Below are positions 45,778-57,500 of a DNA stretch of 64,000 bases, in pieces. Position numbers and translations under genes: made by a program. The notes beneath the pieces are model-generated. The model ran no database searches, was not told where the DNA came from, and saw only the letters and a list, made by a program, of their open reading frames with translations. Location of the stretch: positions 505,437,442 through 505,501,441 of the forward strand of contig NC_081410.1 in NCBI RefSeq assembly GCF_030272615.1, in the 5' to 3' direction. The DNA comes from Cryptomeria japonica (lineage: Eukaryota; Streptophyta; Pinopsida; Cupressales; Cupressaceae). Numbering within the stretch: position 1 is the stretch's first letter; every line of letters begins with the position of its first letter.

Positions 45778-46620
45778 ATGGAGGATTTCAAATTCAAGGT
45801 CAAAAAGTTTAACAGCCAGAATTATCAGTTATGGAAAATGCAGATGGAGGATTACCTGTGTCAAAAGGATTTGTGGCGGCCATTGGAAGGAAAGGCAAAG
45901 AAAGCGACTACAATGTCAGATGAAGAGTGGGACATTTTCGATAGAAAGGCACTGGGCTCCATTCGATTGTGCCTTGCGTCATCTGTAGCATTCAATATAA
46001 CAGAAGCAAAAAATGGCTGTAGATTTAATGCCAACATTGGCTAAGTTGTATGAGAAACCCTCGACTTCGAATAAGGTATTTCTTATGAAGCGTTTGTTTA
46101 ATTTGAAAATGAGTGAGGGAGGATCTGTAGCGGAGCACTTAAATGAATTTAATACAATTACCAGTCAATTGTCTTCGGTAAAAATTACCTTTGCAGAAGA
46201 GGTTAGGGCTCTCTTGATTTTATGTTCTTTGCCAGAAAGCTGGAATAGCTTGGTTATGGCTGTAAGTAACTTTGTCTCTAGTAAAAATACTTTGATATTT
46301 GATGATATTGTTGGTGTTATCCTAAGCGAGGAAATGCGAAGGAAAAGCACAGGCGAGACTCCAACATCATCGGGTAGTGTTTTGAATGTGGAGAACAGAG
46401 GAAGATCAAAGGAAAGAGGAAAAGGCCCTGGGAATGAGAAGTCACGAGGGAAGTCAAAGAAAGGATGCTCTCAATCTAGAGGAAAGAAAGATTGCTGGTA
46501 CTGCGGAAAGCCTAGTCATCTAAAGAAAGACTGTTGGTCTTGGAAAAACAAAGAAGGAGACAAAAATGAAAATGACAGTAAGGAAGCTAACATTGCAAGT
46601 AATACTTTACAAGATGCTTT
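45778..46620 (+). pseudogene. Gag of element E
   Basis: From ATG 45778 (an in-frame ATG also lies at 45769) MEDFKFKVKKFNSQNYQLW matches Tnt1-type Gags. A frameshift in an A6 run near 46010 moves to the second frame, which carries [28 protein letters not shown] and a basic Gly/Arg/Lys region. The zinc knuckle [14 protein letters not shown] is intact C-x2-C-x4-H-x4-C, unlike those of B and C. Gag runs on into Pol in the same frame, the normal copia arrangement. Confidence 0.9.
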
Positions 46621-49620
46621 AATCTTATGTCTGGATAATGTTAATGATTCCTGGGTAATAGATTCTGGGGCTTCATTTCATGCTACACCCCATAGAAAAT
46701 ATTTTCTAGATTATGCTCAAGGTGATTTTAGACAGGCATATTTGGGTGATGATGAGCCTTGTCAAATTGTTGGAAAAGGAAAGATAAAGATCAAGTTGCA
46801 GAATGGTAATGACTGGTTTCTGCAGGAGGTAAGACATGTTCCTAATTTAAGATGAAATTTAATTTCTGCAGGGCAACTAGGTAGTGAAGGTTACATAGTT
46901 ACCTTCTCAAACAATATGTGGAAGGTCACTAAAGGATCATTAGTAGTAGCTAAAGGTGCGAAGGTAGGCACATTATATCTGTGTATTGGTAACACTTACT
47001 CTACCTTAGCTGCTACAGATAAAGTTACTGCAGGGACAACAACAATAAATGTTGCAAGAACAGATTCGATAATGTGGCACCATAGGCTTGGGTACATGAG
47101 TGAGAAAGAGATGAAAACCCTTCACTCCAAAAATCTATTGCCAGGACTAAAGAAGATTGATTTAGAGTTCTGTGAAAACTATGTTTATGGTAAACAGAAA
47201 AGAGTCAGATTTCTCAAGGTCGAGAAAGAGAAGAAGAGTGAGAAGTTAGAGTTTGTACATTCAGATGTATGAGGACCAGCTCAGGTATCATCTCTTGGTG
47301 GCTTTTTTTATTATGTTATTTTTATTGATGACTCAACCAGAAAAACATGGGTATATTTCCTAAAACAAAAATCAGATGTTTTTGAAACTTTTAAGAAATG
47401 GAAAGTTTTGGTTGAGAATGAGACAGGAAAAAAGTTGAAGTGTCTCAGATCGGATAATGGAGGTGAGTATTGCAGCAAAGTATTTGAAGATTGTTGCTCT
47501 TTAAATGGGATTTGAAAGCAGAAGATAGTTCCAAGAACTCCACAGGAAAATGGTGTGTCAGAGAGAATGAATAGGACAATCATGGAACGTGCGAGGAGCA
47601 TGAGATTGCATGCTGGATTGCCCTTACAATTTTGGGTAGATGTTGTACATACTGTTGTCTATTTGATAAATAGAGGACCTTCAACCCCTTTCGATGGTGG
47701 TATTCTAGAGGAGGCATGAACTGGTAAAAAGGTAAGTTATTATTTTCTAAAAACTTTTGGTTGTGAAGCTTTTGCCATGTTGATAAAGAAAACAGAACCA
47801 AGCTTGATGCTAAATCTCATAAATGTACCTTCATTGGATATGGGATAGATAAATATGGCTATCGGTTATGGGATTTTGAAAATAAGAAAATAATTAGAAG
47901 TAGAGATGTTATATTCAATGAGAAGGTTATGTATAAAGAACAAATGCAGGAAAAGAAGCATGAACAGGACAAACAAGAATATGTGGTGTTGGATAAGATT
48001 CCTGAAAATGAAATGCCATAGGTACCTGATGCTCTGCAACAACATATTGTCCCACAAACTCCTCAAGTGTTAGACATTCTACAAGGACAATTAGACCCCC
48101 TGAAAGATTTTCTTCTTCTTTGTATTCTATTTTATTAACGGATTCTGGTGAACCAGAAGAATATGAAGAAGCAATGTAGGTAGATGTCAAACAACAGTGG
48201 GAGCTAGGCATGAAAGAGGAGATGGACTCCTTGATGAAAAATAAGACTTGGGACTTAGTCCCTTTACCTGCAGAAAAAAGAGCCTTGCCTAACGAATGAG
48301 TTTATCAGCTGAAGGAGGAGGAAGGAGGTAAGAAAAGATATAAGGCCAGACTTGTGATAAAAGGTTTTGCACAGAAAAAGGGTATAGATTATGATGAAAT
48401 ATTTTCTCCAGTTGTAAAAATGACTTCAATTAGAACTCTACTTAGTCTTGTGGTTGCAGATGATTTACATCTTGAACAATTAGATGTCAAAACAACTTTT
48501 CTCCATGGAGATTTGGAGGAGGAAATTTACATGTTGCAACCACAGGGATATGAGGTCAAAGGTAAGGAGAACTTGGTGTGCAGGTTGAAGAAAAGTTTGT
48601 ATGGCCTAAAGCAAGCACCCCGACAATGGTATTTAAAATTTGATAGTTTCATGGTTGAACACAGTTATCATAGATGTCATTCTGATCATTGTGTATATTT
48701 TAAGAGATTTGATAATGGCAGTTATATTATCCTGTTGCTTTATGTTGATGACATGCTTGTTGTTGGGTCTAACATGCAACATATAAATTATCTTAAACAG
48801 AAATTAGCCTGGTCATTTGCTATGAAGGATTTGTCTGTAGCTAAGAAAATTCTCGGTATGAGGATTACACGGGACAAAAAAAATAGAACCTTGAATTTGT
48901 CCCAAAATGAGTATATAAAGAAGGTGTTGAAAAGATTTAACATGCAGGATGCAAAATCAATTAGTACATCTTTGGCTAGTCATTTGAAATTGACTAAAGA
49001 GATGTGCCCAAAGGCACATGAAGAGGTTAACAAAATGTCTAACATCCCATATTTATCAGCTGTTGGTAGTCTGATGTATGCAATGGTATGCACAAGGCCA
49101 GATATTGCACATGCAGTGGGAGTTGTGAGCAGGTTTATGAGTAATCTAGGTATGGAACATTGGAATGCTGTGAAATAGATTCTTCGGTATTTGAAAGGAA
49201 CTACTACGAAGGCATTATGTTTCAAAGGATCTAATGCTGCTCTAAGTGGATTTGTTGACTCTGATCTGGCAGGTGATATTGATTCACGGAGGAGTACTAC
49301 AGGGTATGTTTTTACTATAGGGGGAACTGCAGTCAGTTGGATTTCTAGGCTGCAAAAGGTTGTTGCACTTTCAACCACTGAAGCTGAGTATGTTGCTGCT
49401 ACAGAAGCTAGCAAGGAGATGATTTGGTTGCAATGTTTTCTGGAGGAATTGGCTTAGACACAAGAGGATAGCCCATTGTATACTGATAGCCAGAGTGCCA
49501 TTCATCTTGTGAAGAACTCTGCTTTTCATTCAAGGACAAAGAACATTTAGCTCAGGTACCACTTCATCCAGACTATTTTGGAGGAGGGTCAGTTACGGCT
49601 TGAGAAGATTCACACATGAA
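46621..49620 (+). pseudogene. Pol of element E
   Basis: Protease [13 protein letters not shown] (DSG at 46661). Pre-integrase MWHHRLGYMSEKEM. Integrase HSDV-stop-GPA (TGA at 47270), IDDSTRKTWVYFL, CLRSDNGGEYCS and NGVSERMNRTI. A frameshifted linker runs from about 47800 to 48170. [71 protein letters not shown] and LYVDDMLVVG (intact YVDD). RNase H: GFVDSDLAGDIDSRRSTTGY and [10 protein letters not shown]. Stops include 46853, 47270, 49177 (before ILRYLKGT, where Trp is usual) and 49456. All domains are present in order; the copy is dead. Confidence 0.93.
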
Positions 49621-49757
49621 AGCAGTTTCACAAGAGAAGCTGATTTCTTTATCAGTTTCTATTGGTCTTCTTGATTGATAATTGTGAAATTTATACCAGT
49701 CGAGTCCTAGTGTTTTATCCAGCGGATGTTGCATGTACAGTGGTGTCGTGTAGTATC

Positions 49758-49814
49758 AGTCTCCAAGTGGGAGATTGTTCGGTGTGGAGCCTGATCAGTC
49801 TCCAAGTGGGAGAT
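49758..49814 (+). other. Duplicated polypurine tract of element E
   Basis: TCTCCAAGTGGGAGATTGTT occurs twice, starting near 49760 and 49799. The second copy abuts the LTR start TGTTAAAATG. The 39 bp duplication includes ATCAGTCTCC. Confidence 0.8.
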
Positions 49815-50160
49815 TGTTAAAATGTGGTGACTGATCAGCAAAGTACTGTACACTTAGCATGTTTCGTTGATGAAAACTGACATTCTAATAAAACCCTAAA
49901 AAGACCGACTTTGTTTGTTGCCCTAAAAATGCATGTTATAAGCGGTTGGGATGCTTAAGGAATTGTAAGGTTAATGTATTGTTTTTGCTGGATAATAAGA
50001 AAGATTGGATGACTGTGTATGGTGGACGTAACCCATTCTGGGTGAACCACGTTAAATCTCTATGTTATCTATATCCTGTTTTATTTCTTTATCTTTTGTA
50101 TTTAAATCTGCATATAATTGTTAGTTCATATTTGCTTCGGATCTGCTTGAAATCCTAACA
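49815..50160 (+). repeat. 3' LTR of element E
   Basis: TGTTAAAATGTGGTG to ATCCTAACA, 346 bp, about 4-5% different from the 5' LTR by eye. Confidence 0.96.
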
Positions 50161-50165
50161 CCTTG

Positions 50166-52287
50166 AAGGATTTTGGACATATGGAAGAGAAGTGAATCTT
50201 AGATTTTGAGATTTGGATGGAGGAAAGGTTACAGATTTTGGGGCATAAGAACCCAAAATGGATGAAGGAGGTGATGGTGGAACAACAATTTTGGATGCCA
50301 ATTTTGATTTTTCTTTATACTATTGTGCTTCAAGCAGCCGCTTAGGGATCCACATGGTTTTTTATTTTTCATGCTTTTGTAGTTCCTTAGAGCGCATTGC
50401 TTGTACAAGTGCCTTAGGAACCCATATAACTTTTGACTTTTCTTCTTTCTTTATGGGCCTTTGTGGCATTTTGTATTTTTCTTTTTCTTTTTGGATCATA
50501 TTGTGCTTTGTTTTGACATGTCGATTAGATGGGACATGTTGATCCTTGAATACATGTGGATTACTTGACTTATGAATTTTATGCTTGGCATCCAAATTGC
50601 TTGGAGGGAGATGTGTGGATAGATAGGAATGATATGGAGGTCTTTTAGATGGATGGAAGGTACATGTGTGCCTTTGTTGATCTTGCATAAGGGATGGAGG
50701 GATATAGGGACCTAGAATGGACGGAAGCGATGATGGGGAAAGCGTATATTTAGATTTAACTAGATAAATGTAGGATTTATGAGAGATACCAACATCTTGA
50801 GAAATGTACCTAAGGCCATGACCTTTAAGATTTTCTTTAATATGGAGGTGTTATTTCTTGTGGAGATTTATCCCTTTGCCTTTATAAATATTTTGACTTG
50901 TAGGATACACTTTGCTTTGGAAAGAAGGCACGAGTCCATTATGAGATGGAGGTGGAATGCAGGGAATGATAGGATCATGAGAGGGATTTGTAGGCATGAT
51001 GGATCCTTGAGGTGAATATGGAGGATTATGACAAGGAGATGAAGGGATATTTTGATCTTGACATGGAAGAAGACCATTGGATAGAGCAGGAAGGGTGTTT
51101 GACTCTTCATTTTGAATAGGACCATTTGAAAAGGTAGAAGAGGCATCATGATCTTGCCTAGGAAGTGGATTAGGAATGAGATATGGAAGGATGCTTTGCT
51201 CTTGAGATGGAAGGAGTTCATCTTGGAAGAAATGGAAAGGTATAAAGGGATCACCATGGGATTCTAGAGAGGTGGGATCTTTTTCAATCATTAGATGGGA
51301 TTGAGGAGTTTTTGTGTCTTGATCTTGATTTATGATAGGACTTGTTTCTTCATTTTTTAGATTATCCTCTTGACATGGAGTCACTTCTAAGGAAGGGGTA
51401 ATATTGTTGATATGCATGGAGGATTCTTGGAAGGTGTTCATGTTTTGGCATGCTAGGGAAGCATTTTGAGTGGGACTCTCTGGAGTGGGTACGTTTGGAA
51501 TTGGAGTGCATGATGGCATAGAATCTAGGATTTTTAAATCTTTAGAGGAACTTGTATCAATATTGGCATTAACTTGGATTTCCATAGGAGATAGCCCTTG
51601 AAGGTAAACATGATAAGTTTCATTGTTTGAAGGAGATGGTATGGATTGTTGCTAAGAAGTTTTAGGAGATGAAGGCATCATGGAAGGGATGAAGGCCACA
51701 TATGGAGCCTTGCTAGACATAGGTTCATAATTTTGATTATGCTTAGAAGTAGTTCCTTCTTTTTCTTTAGGTGAGTCATTAGGATCTTCAATTTTAATGA
51801 CACCATTATCAATGAGATCTTGAATCTTATGTTTTAATTCCATGCATTTCTAAGTCTTATGTTCATTGTGTCTATGATATGCACAATACTTACTCACAAA
51901 TTCACATCCCCGTGTGGTCTTTTTAGGCAATATGATAAGATTATGCTCAAGAAGCTCTTTCTAAGTCGACTCAATAGATTGCCCCAAAGATGTAAACTGT
52001 CTATCTAGAGGATATTTGGAGGAAATTTCTTTATGTCTTGGTGAAGGTATCTTGTGAGCTTGTTTGAGATTTGGCTTTTGATTGTTAATTATTTGTTGGT
52101 TTTCGATTGTCAAATCATATAATCGTTTTAGCATTCCTTGAAGTTTCTCACTCTTGATATCATGCATTTGTTTCTCAAATGAAGTCATTGATTTATATTG
52201 TTAGATTTTCATGTCATATATTTCTTTCTTGATATCTTGAGTCATTTGAGCCAAGGTAGCCATGGGAATTGGAGCTAAGGTAGCCAT
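50166..52287 (-). pseudogene. Gag-like, proline-rich protein of element F
   Basis: A single minus-strand frame of about 707 codons from ATG 52287, with seven or so stops but no frameshift. The N-terminus MATLAPIPMATLAQMTQDIK looks like a gypsy Gag start. A pseudo-knuckle CAYHRHNEHKT-stop-KC with KHKIQDLIDNGVI follows at about 51900-51800, as in element H (KIQELIDN). The capsid core expected between them is missing, apparently deleted. A long Pro/Ser/Asn/Gln-rich region (51585-50850) comes next, then two similar segments IWVPKALVQAMRSKE and MWIPKRLLEAQ. No protease or polymerase motif appears. The frame is cut by element E. Confidence 0.65.
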
Positions 52288-52683
52288 TTACAGTTGATAG
52301 CGAGAGGTGTTATAGATGTCAAGGTGAGATCAAAGCTAGTTGTTCATTGAGGCTAGAGGTTGATGTTCAAACTTATACGGGTGAGATACAATAACTCTGA
52401 TTTTGAGTCGAGGCTAAGTAGCCTAAGTGATACTTGAGAGTGAAGTTTGGACAACAGATTGGTTGATTGGATTAGGTTGATTGAGCTAGCTAAGAGGTAA
52501 CTGACAAAATCATGCAACACAGTTGTAGAAGGTACACTACCAAGGTGTCTTTATGCTTAAAAATTATGATAACTAGTTTTATGCTCACTGTAGACTGACA
52601 AATTTGACTGGTTTGACTGACAAGATTAGGAATTCGTACGACAAATTTCTCAGACCTAAATGACAGTTTATCTGTTTCCAGAC
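52288..52683 (-). other. Leader of element F
   Basis: About 400 bases upstream of the Gag-like start, with no ORF and no primer site that I can identify. It is cut at 52683/52684 by the LTR of G1. Confidence 0.4.
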
Positions 52684-53034
52684 TGTTATCATTGATTAAA
52701 ATTGGGTTTTTCTTTTCCCATGATTGGCTATGGTATGTTCAATTTTTTCGAATAGGGTGTATTTCCAAATGCTTCGGCTTTGTTCTAGACTTTAAGGGTT
52801 TAAGGGTTTTTTATTTTAGATGCTATCGTATTTGTTTTAAACCCTCTGGTTTCTAATCTGTCGTTACTTTATTCACTTAAGTAATGGGTCACGGGGTCAT
52901 AGGATGTGTTCCCCCTTGTTGTTTGCCTAGGCGGTTATGTTGATTAATCAAAAATTTTATGCCTTGTATGTTTTTCTTTTAAAGTTGTCGGGCCCAGTAA
53001 CTAGTGCGCATCTCGCGGATGGATCCACGACTCA

Positions 53035-54162
53035 CGTTATTTCACTAGGCGAAGTTGCGCATAGTTTATACCTCGCGAAATAGCGAAAACCACATGGCAG
53101 GCCACATAGATGGTCCAGCTGGTCTTTGATAGCGAGTAAAATGGCGGCACATGGCACATGGCACAAGTCACAACAGTCAGCGGGCCCACCCCTCCTAAGA
53201 GCCTTTTTAGAGGATTAAATGCTGATCAACTTCAGAGATGATCCAATGGCCCGCGCTATTTCGCAAGCGTAAGGTGCTCACTCTTTATGCCCGCGAAATA
53301 GTGAGAATGAACGAGAACTGTCCACGTGTCATGATAATGACTTGGAGGATAAAGCTGTTGAGACGAAAGTGGGGCCCCGCGGTTTTCTTTTGGCAAATGA
53401 TAGAGCGACAAATCAGCGCCAAAAGTGACAGGGCGCCAGGTGTTCACGATGAGTTAGCGGGCCCACCCCTCCTGAGAGCCTTTTCAGAGGATTAAATGTC
53501 GATCAACTTCAAAGATGATCCAACGGCCCGCGCTATTTCGCAAGGGTAAGGTGCTCACTCTTTATGCCCGCGAAATAGCGAGAATGAACGAGAACCGTCC
53601 ATGTGTCATGATAATGACCTGGAGGATAGAGTTGTTGAGACGAAAGTGGGGCCCCGTGGTTTTCTTTTGGCAAATGACAGAGCAAGAAATCAGCGCCGAA
53701 AGTGACAGGGCGCCAGGTGTTCACGATGAGTCAGTGGGCCCACCCCTCCTGAGAGCCTTTCCAGAGGATTAAATGCCGATCAACTTCAGAGATGATCCAA
53801 TGGCCCACGCTATTTCGCAAGGGTAAGGTGCTCACTCTTTATGCCCGCGAAATAGCGAGAATGAACGAGAACCGTCCACGTGTCATGATGACATGTGGTC
53901 TAAGAAGAAAGTATGGGCCTGCCAAGGTGGAAACGTCGGTATAAAAGAAAGAAACGCGACCAGTGTCAAGTGGAATGTGAAGGGGATTTCAAGGCCAATG
54001 ATTAGACGCCACGTGGTATTATGTAGCCAATAGAAAAGTGGGACCCAGAGAAAAGCCAAAGCCGTCAGTTAATCTAATGCTCGATCAAGTTTCTTTTGAT
54101 CGAACGGTTGGCGTTATTTCGCAGGACTAAGCTGCCCAATAGTTATGCCTCGCGAAGTTGCG
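53035..54162 (+). promoter_or_regulatory. Tandem 277 bp repeats with five spaced inverted-repeat pairs (G1)
   Basis: The pair CGCTATTTCGC ... GCGAAATAGCG occurs at 53254/53293, 53531/53570 and 53808/53847, each with exactly 28 bases between the arms and repeating every 277 bases. Diverged pairs with 29-base spacers lie at 53035/53075 and 54112/54152. Each main unit also has GTCCACGTGTCATGAT or a close variant (a G-box core CACGTG). This sits upstream of TATA box 1. It may be an enhancer array or a cruciform or RNA structure. Short ORFs at 53238 and 53515 are by-products of the repeats. Confidence 0.8.
53940..53947 (+). promoter_or_regulatory. TATA box 1 of the G1 LTR (for the LTR ORF)
   Basis: CGGTATAAAAGAAAG, conserved in G2 as CGGTATAAAGGGAGG at 61881. 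It lies 597 bases before the ORF start in G1 and 501 in G2. Confidence 0.6.
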
Positions 54163-54536
54163 AAAGAACAAAATGAAGCACTTGCAGGAATATTGTGACC
54201 CGTTGGAGCGAAAAATAAGAATCTTGTATGAATTCAATTTCGAAGGGACGGCCGAAGCATGCGGAATCAATGTTACAGTTAAGGCCCTGAGTACAAATAT
54301 TTGATTTCCTAAGAACCGGGTAAAGATATCTTTTAAAGGATTTTGCAGAAGAGCAGACACAGAGTTATTTTCCTGATATACAGAGCAAGTCAGTTCAGTT
54401 GCAGAGCAAATTCCTTCAAGCAAAGAACAGGTTCTCTTGTACATTTGTGTAGCAATTCTTGTGTAGTGTTCTAAAATAGATAATTAATTCTTCGCAGAGT
54501 TGTTTAAGAGTGGCATTTATTTCTTGCATTTACAAA

Positions 54537-57500
54537 ATGGCTCCTAAAAGGGAATTCTTCGGCAAGGTTAACTATTTAGAAAGAAGTGTATGTGATGATT
54601 TTTTAGAACAGTTGATTTTGTCAACCAATCAGGCATCAAAGGCTAAAGAGTTAGTGCCCAGGGCTCCCCGTCTAAAAATAGGAGAAGGATTATATGACAA
54701 AGGCAATTGGTTGAGAGACCCACAGGTTGGACTGTCTGGGTTGGGGTTATTCAAAGTGGGATTTGGAATGAGAAATTCTCCTGCCCCGCAAAACAGTATC
54801 TGGGAACTAGATGTTGGAAAACTAGTTGTCCCAGGAGTATTCATGGATACAGACCTGCTAACCCAAATGGCGTTAAATTATGATCCAGTCACAAGATGCA
54901 TTCGGGATGTAAATGGTAAAACCCTTGTTGAAATTAATGCTGAAGAGTTTAGGATGGCATTTGGGCTTAATGAGTTCACAAACTTCCTAGAACCTATAAA
55001 TTTCACATCATTAGCCCAAATTTATGGTGCATAGAGGAATCATCTCAGGAATGGGCCTCTCAAGGAACTTTTTGTGAAAATAGGAGGGTTAACAGTTGTA
55101 GGACCTAACACGCAAGAGCCCTTCTCATTAAGTATGTTTACCCTGAGGGCTAAAGGAATGTACTGGGCACTTTGTCAAGTTCTAGGAGAAGATGCTGAAG
55201 CAAATATGCTGAATCATTACTTGCTAATGATTGTCCAGATTTTGAATCTTTCTCTTGCTATCACATTTGATTATGCCTCTTTCATTGCCGATGCTATCCA
55301 TGGAGGGTTGATAGGAATAAAGAATGGAAAGGTGGACAGACCTTTTGGATGGTATTCACTCCTAATGCACCTTTTTCTTTTCAAAGGTGGTGATTATTTT
55401 GCCAGTGGACTAGACCTTGTCAAGGAGAAGGAAGGAGAAAAAATGTCAGTACAATTATGGAGTACTGTGTTGTCATGGGACAGAGAGGATGCTAGTTTTT
55501 TGAAGTTTGATAAATATTTCGCATCCAAAATAAGAACTCTCCTCTGCTCTGATAATCCAAGAGTCCCCAAGGTTCTTCTGGAATTCATAAGGCCAAAAGA
55601 ATTCGCAGAGAATATAAAAATTGTTCATAATTGGGGCGACATTTATTTATATCCAGTCTCCACAGTTTTCAGAGTTTTTGGTTTCAGGGGCACTCCATTT
55701 TTGTTACCTTACCAGGTCCCTCTCAAAGTGGGGATAGCGGAGATCCTTAGGCAAATTGGTTGCTTACAAGAAGCAGAGTTGACAGGCAGAGGTAAAGGGA
55801 CTATTTTCCCTGCAGCTACCATAGCCCACCAATTTGTAATAACGAAGGGAGGCTAGAACTGCTTTGAGGATTTTCTCAAACCTTATCATTTGTCCACTGC
55901 AGTGTCCAGGTGTGCTGATCCAGAGGACTTCTTCAATGATGTGTTTAGGAAGAAGGTATCATGCAGAGGTAGGCCTCATCAATTCCAGTTTCCTAAAGAC
56001 CTCATCAGAAATGAGTTTGATCTAGATGAGCAGGAACTAAGGAAAGAAAAGTGGGTGGCTTATAAGAAAGCGTTGGATTTTGTGCATCAGTTTGATGCTA
56101 GCTATGACCCATTGTCTAGCTTCTTTCCACTAGAAGAGAAAATAAAGTTTTTCATTGTTTTCTTTGAGGATGTGATGCAAACACTGAAGGAGAAGAGGGA
56201 AGCTGTGATTAAGAGTAACCCTGAAAAAGCCAGAATGATCCTAAGCAGGTCAGCTTCCAGCAAAGCAATTCCTCCTAGTGATTACACACTGCACAAGAAA
56301 TCAGGTTACAGTATGCTAGTGCCTATAACAGGGGAGCCCTCTACATCCAAAGGAAAGAGGAAGATACAAGATGTCATTGACATCCAAGACAGCCCAAAGA
56401 AGCAAAGGGTGGGGAAGGAAGTGCAATCAGATACACCTTTGTATTCCCCATCCCAATCCCCTATCCATATAGGAGATGAACAAGCAGCACCTGAATACCT
56501 CTTGCAGTTGGGTAGTTTAGGGGAAACTGCATACACCTATGATGAAGTGGAGGAAGCGATGCCAAAAGAACCCATTGATGCTGAAATGGACATCACCTCT
56601 ACTAAAATTAAAGGCCAGGAGTGGGATCCTAAGATAAAAAAAGGCAAGTAGTGTCTTTCTAGCTGATGACAATTTTGTCACATCGGAAGCATTTGTGCAA
56701 TTCATTTGGAAATAGCATATAGATAGATATAATGCTAGATGTGAGACAAGAAAGGCTGAGCAGTCCAATAAAGATCCAGCCTCAGTGGAAAAAGAAATAA
56801 AACAAGAGATGATGGAAGAATTCAAAACCATCACCCCTGAGTAGGGAAGAGATATGGTAGCACAAGCTGGAGTGCTTATCTTACCAGAGTGGGACATTGC
56901 AGATGCCCTAGTGTTAGATGCAGTAAGAAAAGAGACTAAACCCATGGAAGGGGTAACTTTCAATAAAGATAATGCTGCACTAGTTATGTGGTCTCTCAAA
57001 AGAAATGAGAGCAAGAAAGGCAAAGATACCCCAGGGTCAAGTTAACTTGGTGGAATGATGGTAAAGAGAGTGCAATGTACAGGGGTAGTAGAAGCTGCTA
57101 GCACTGTGCTAGAAACTGCAAAATTCAGTGTTGCAGTGGCAGAGAAGGAAGCCAAAGAAAAATAGGCCCTCCAAATTAAGTTGGAAACAGTTTTAAAGGC
57201 CTATAATAGTGCCAAGGAGGAGGTAAGAGGTAAAGATAGCATCATTGCTAAATTGCAGAGCCAGTTGATGGGACAATACCAACAAGGTGAGTCTTCAACA
57301 CTGATGATTTCCTCTTCTCCTGCAAGACCTCCACCTACTAGTCCCATCATTGAACTTCCACCATCTCTAGCACCCTCCATCTCTCAAATGATTGAGATTA
57401 CTCTCCAGGAACTAGAAAACCTGAAACAAGCTCAAGCCTTATATGCAGGGAAGTATGAGGAGAAAGTAAAGGCCACAATCTCCAGTTTTGTAGATACAAT

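Larger units (their letters stand above)
45372..50160 (+). mobile_element. Complete Ty1/copia element E (Tnt1/Tork-like)
   Basis: 346 bp LTRs at 45372-45717 and 49815-50160, primer site TGGTATCAGAGC, Gag, Pol, duplicated polypurine tract, and a perfect 5 bp duplication ccttg at 45367-45371 and 50161-50165. Total length 4789 bp is usual for this copia group. Several frameshifts and many stops, mostly at Trp, Gln or Arg codons, show it is inactive. It is inserted in minus-strand element F. Confidence 0.96.
39990..52683 (-). mobile_element. Ty3/gypsy-type element F, minus strand, pol-less, hit by E and G1
   Basis: On the minus strand: leader from 52683, one Gag-like/Pro-rich frame from 52287, element E inserted at 50160/45372, end of the frame near 45064, about 4 kb of non-coding sequence, polypurine tract, and 3' LTR 41000-39990. 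The 5' LTR is displaced beyond G1/G2. The tail of F lies in the RT of element C, so F inserted into C. Like H, it lacks protease (as far as visible), RT and integrase. Confidence 0.7.

Noticed and set aside
53238-53772. Two similar 85-codon ORFs (MIQWPALF..., MIQRPALF...)
   Set aside because: They are the same stretch of a 277 bp tandem repeat and span the inverted-repeat pairs; G2 does not preserve them as ORFs.
53035-54162. CRISPR-like array because of repeats with constant spacers
   Set aside because: The sequence is plant nuclear DNA. The repeats are paired inverted arms within longer homologous 277 bp units, not short repeats with unique spacers.
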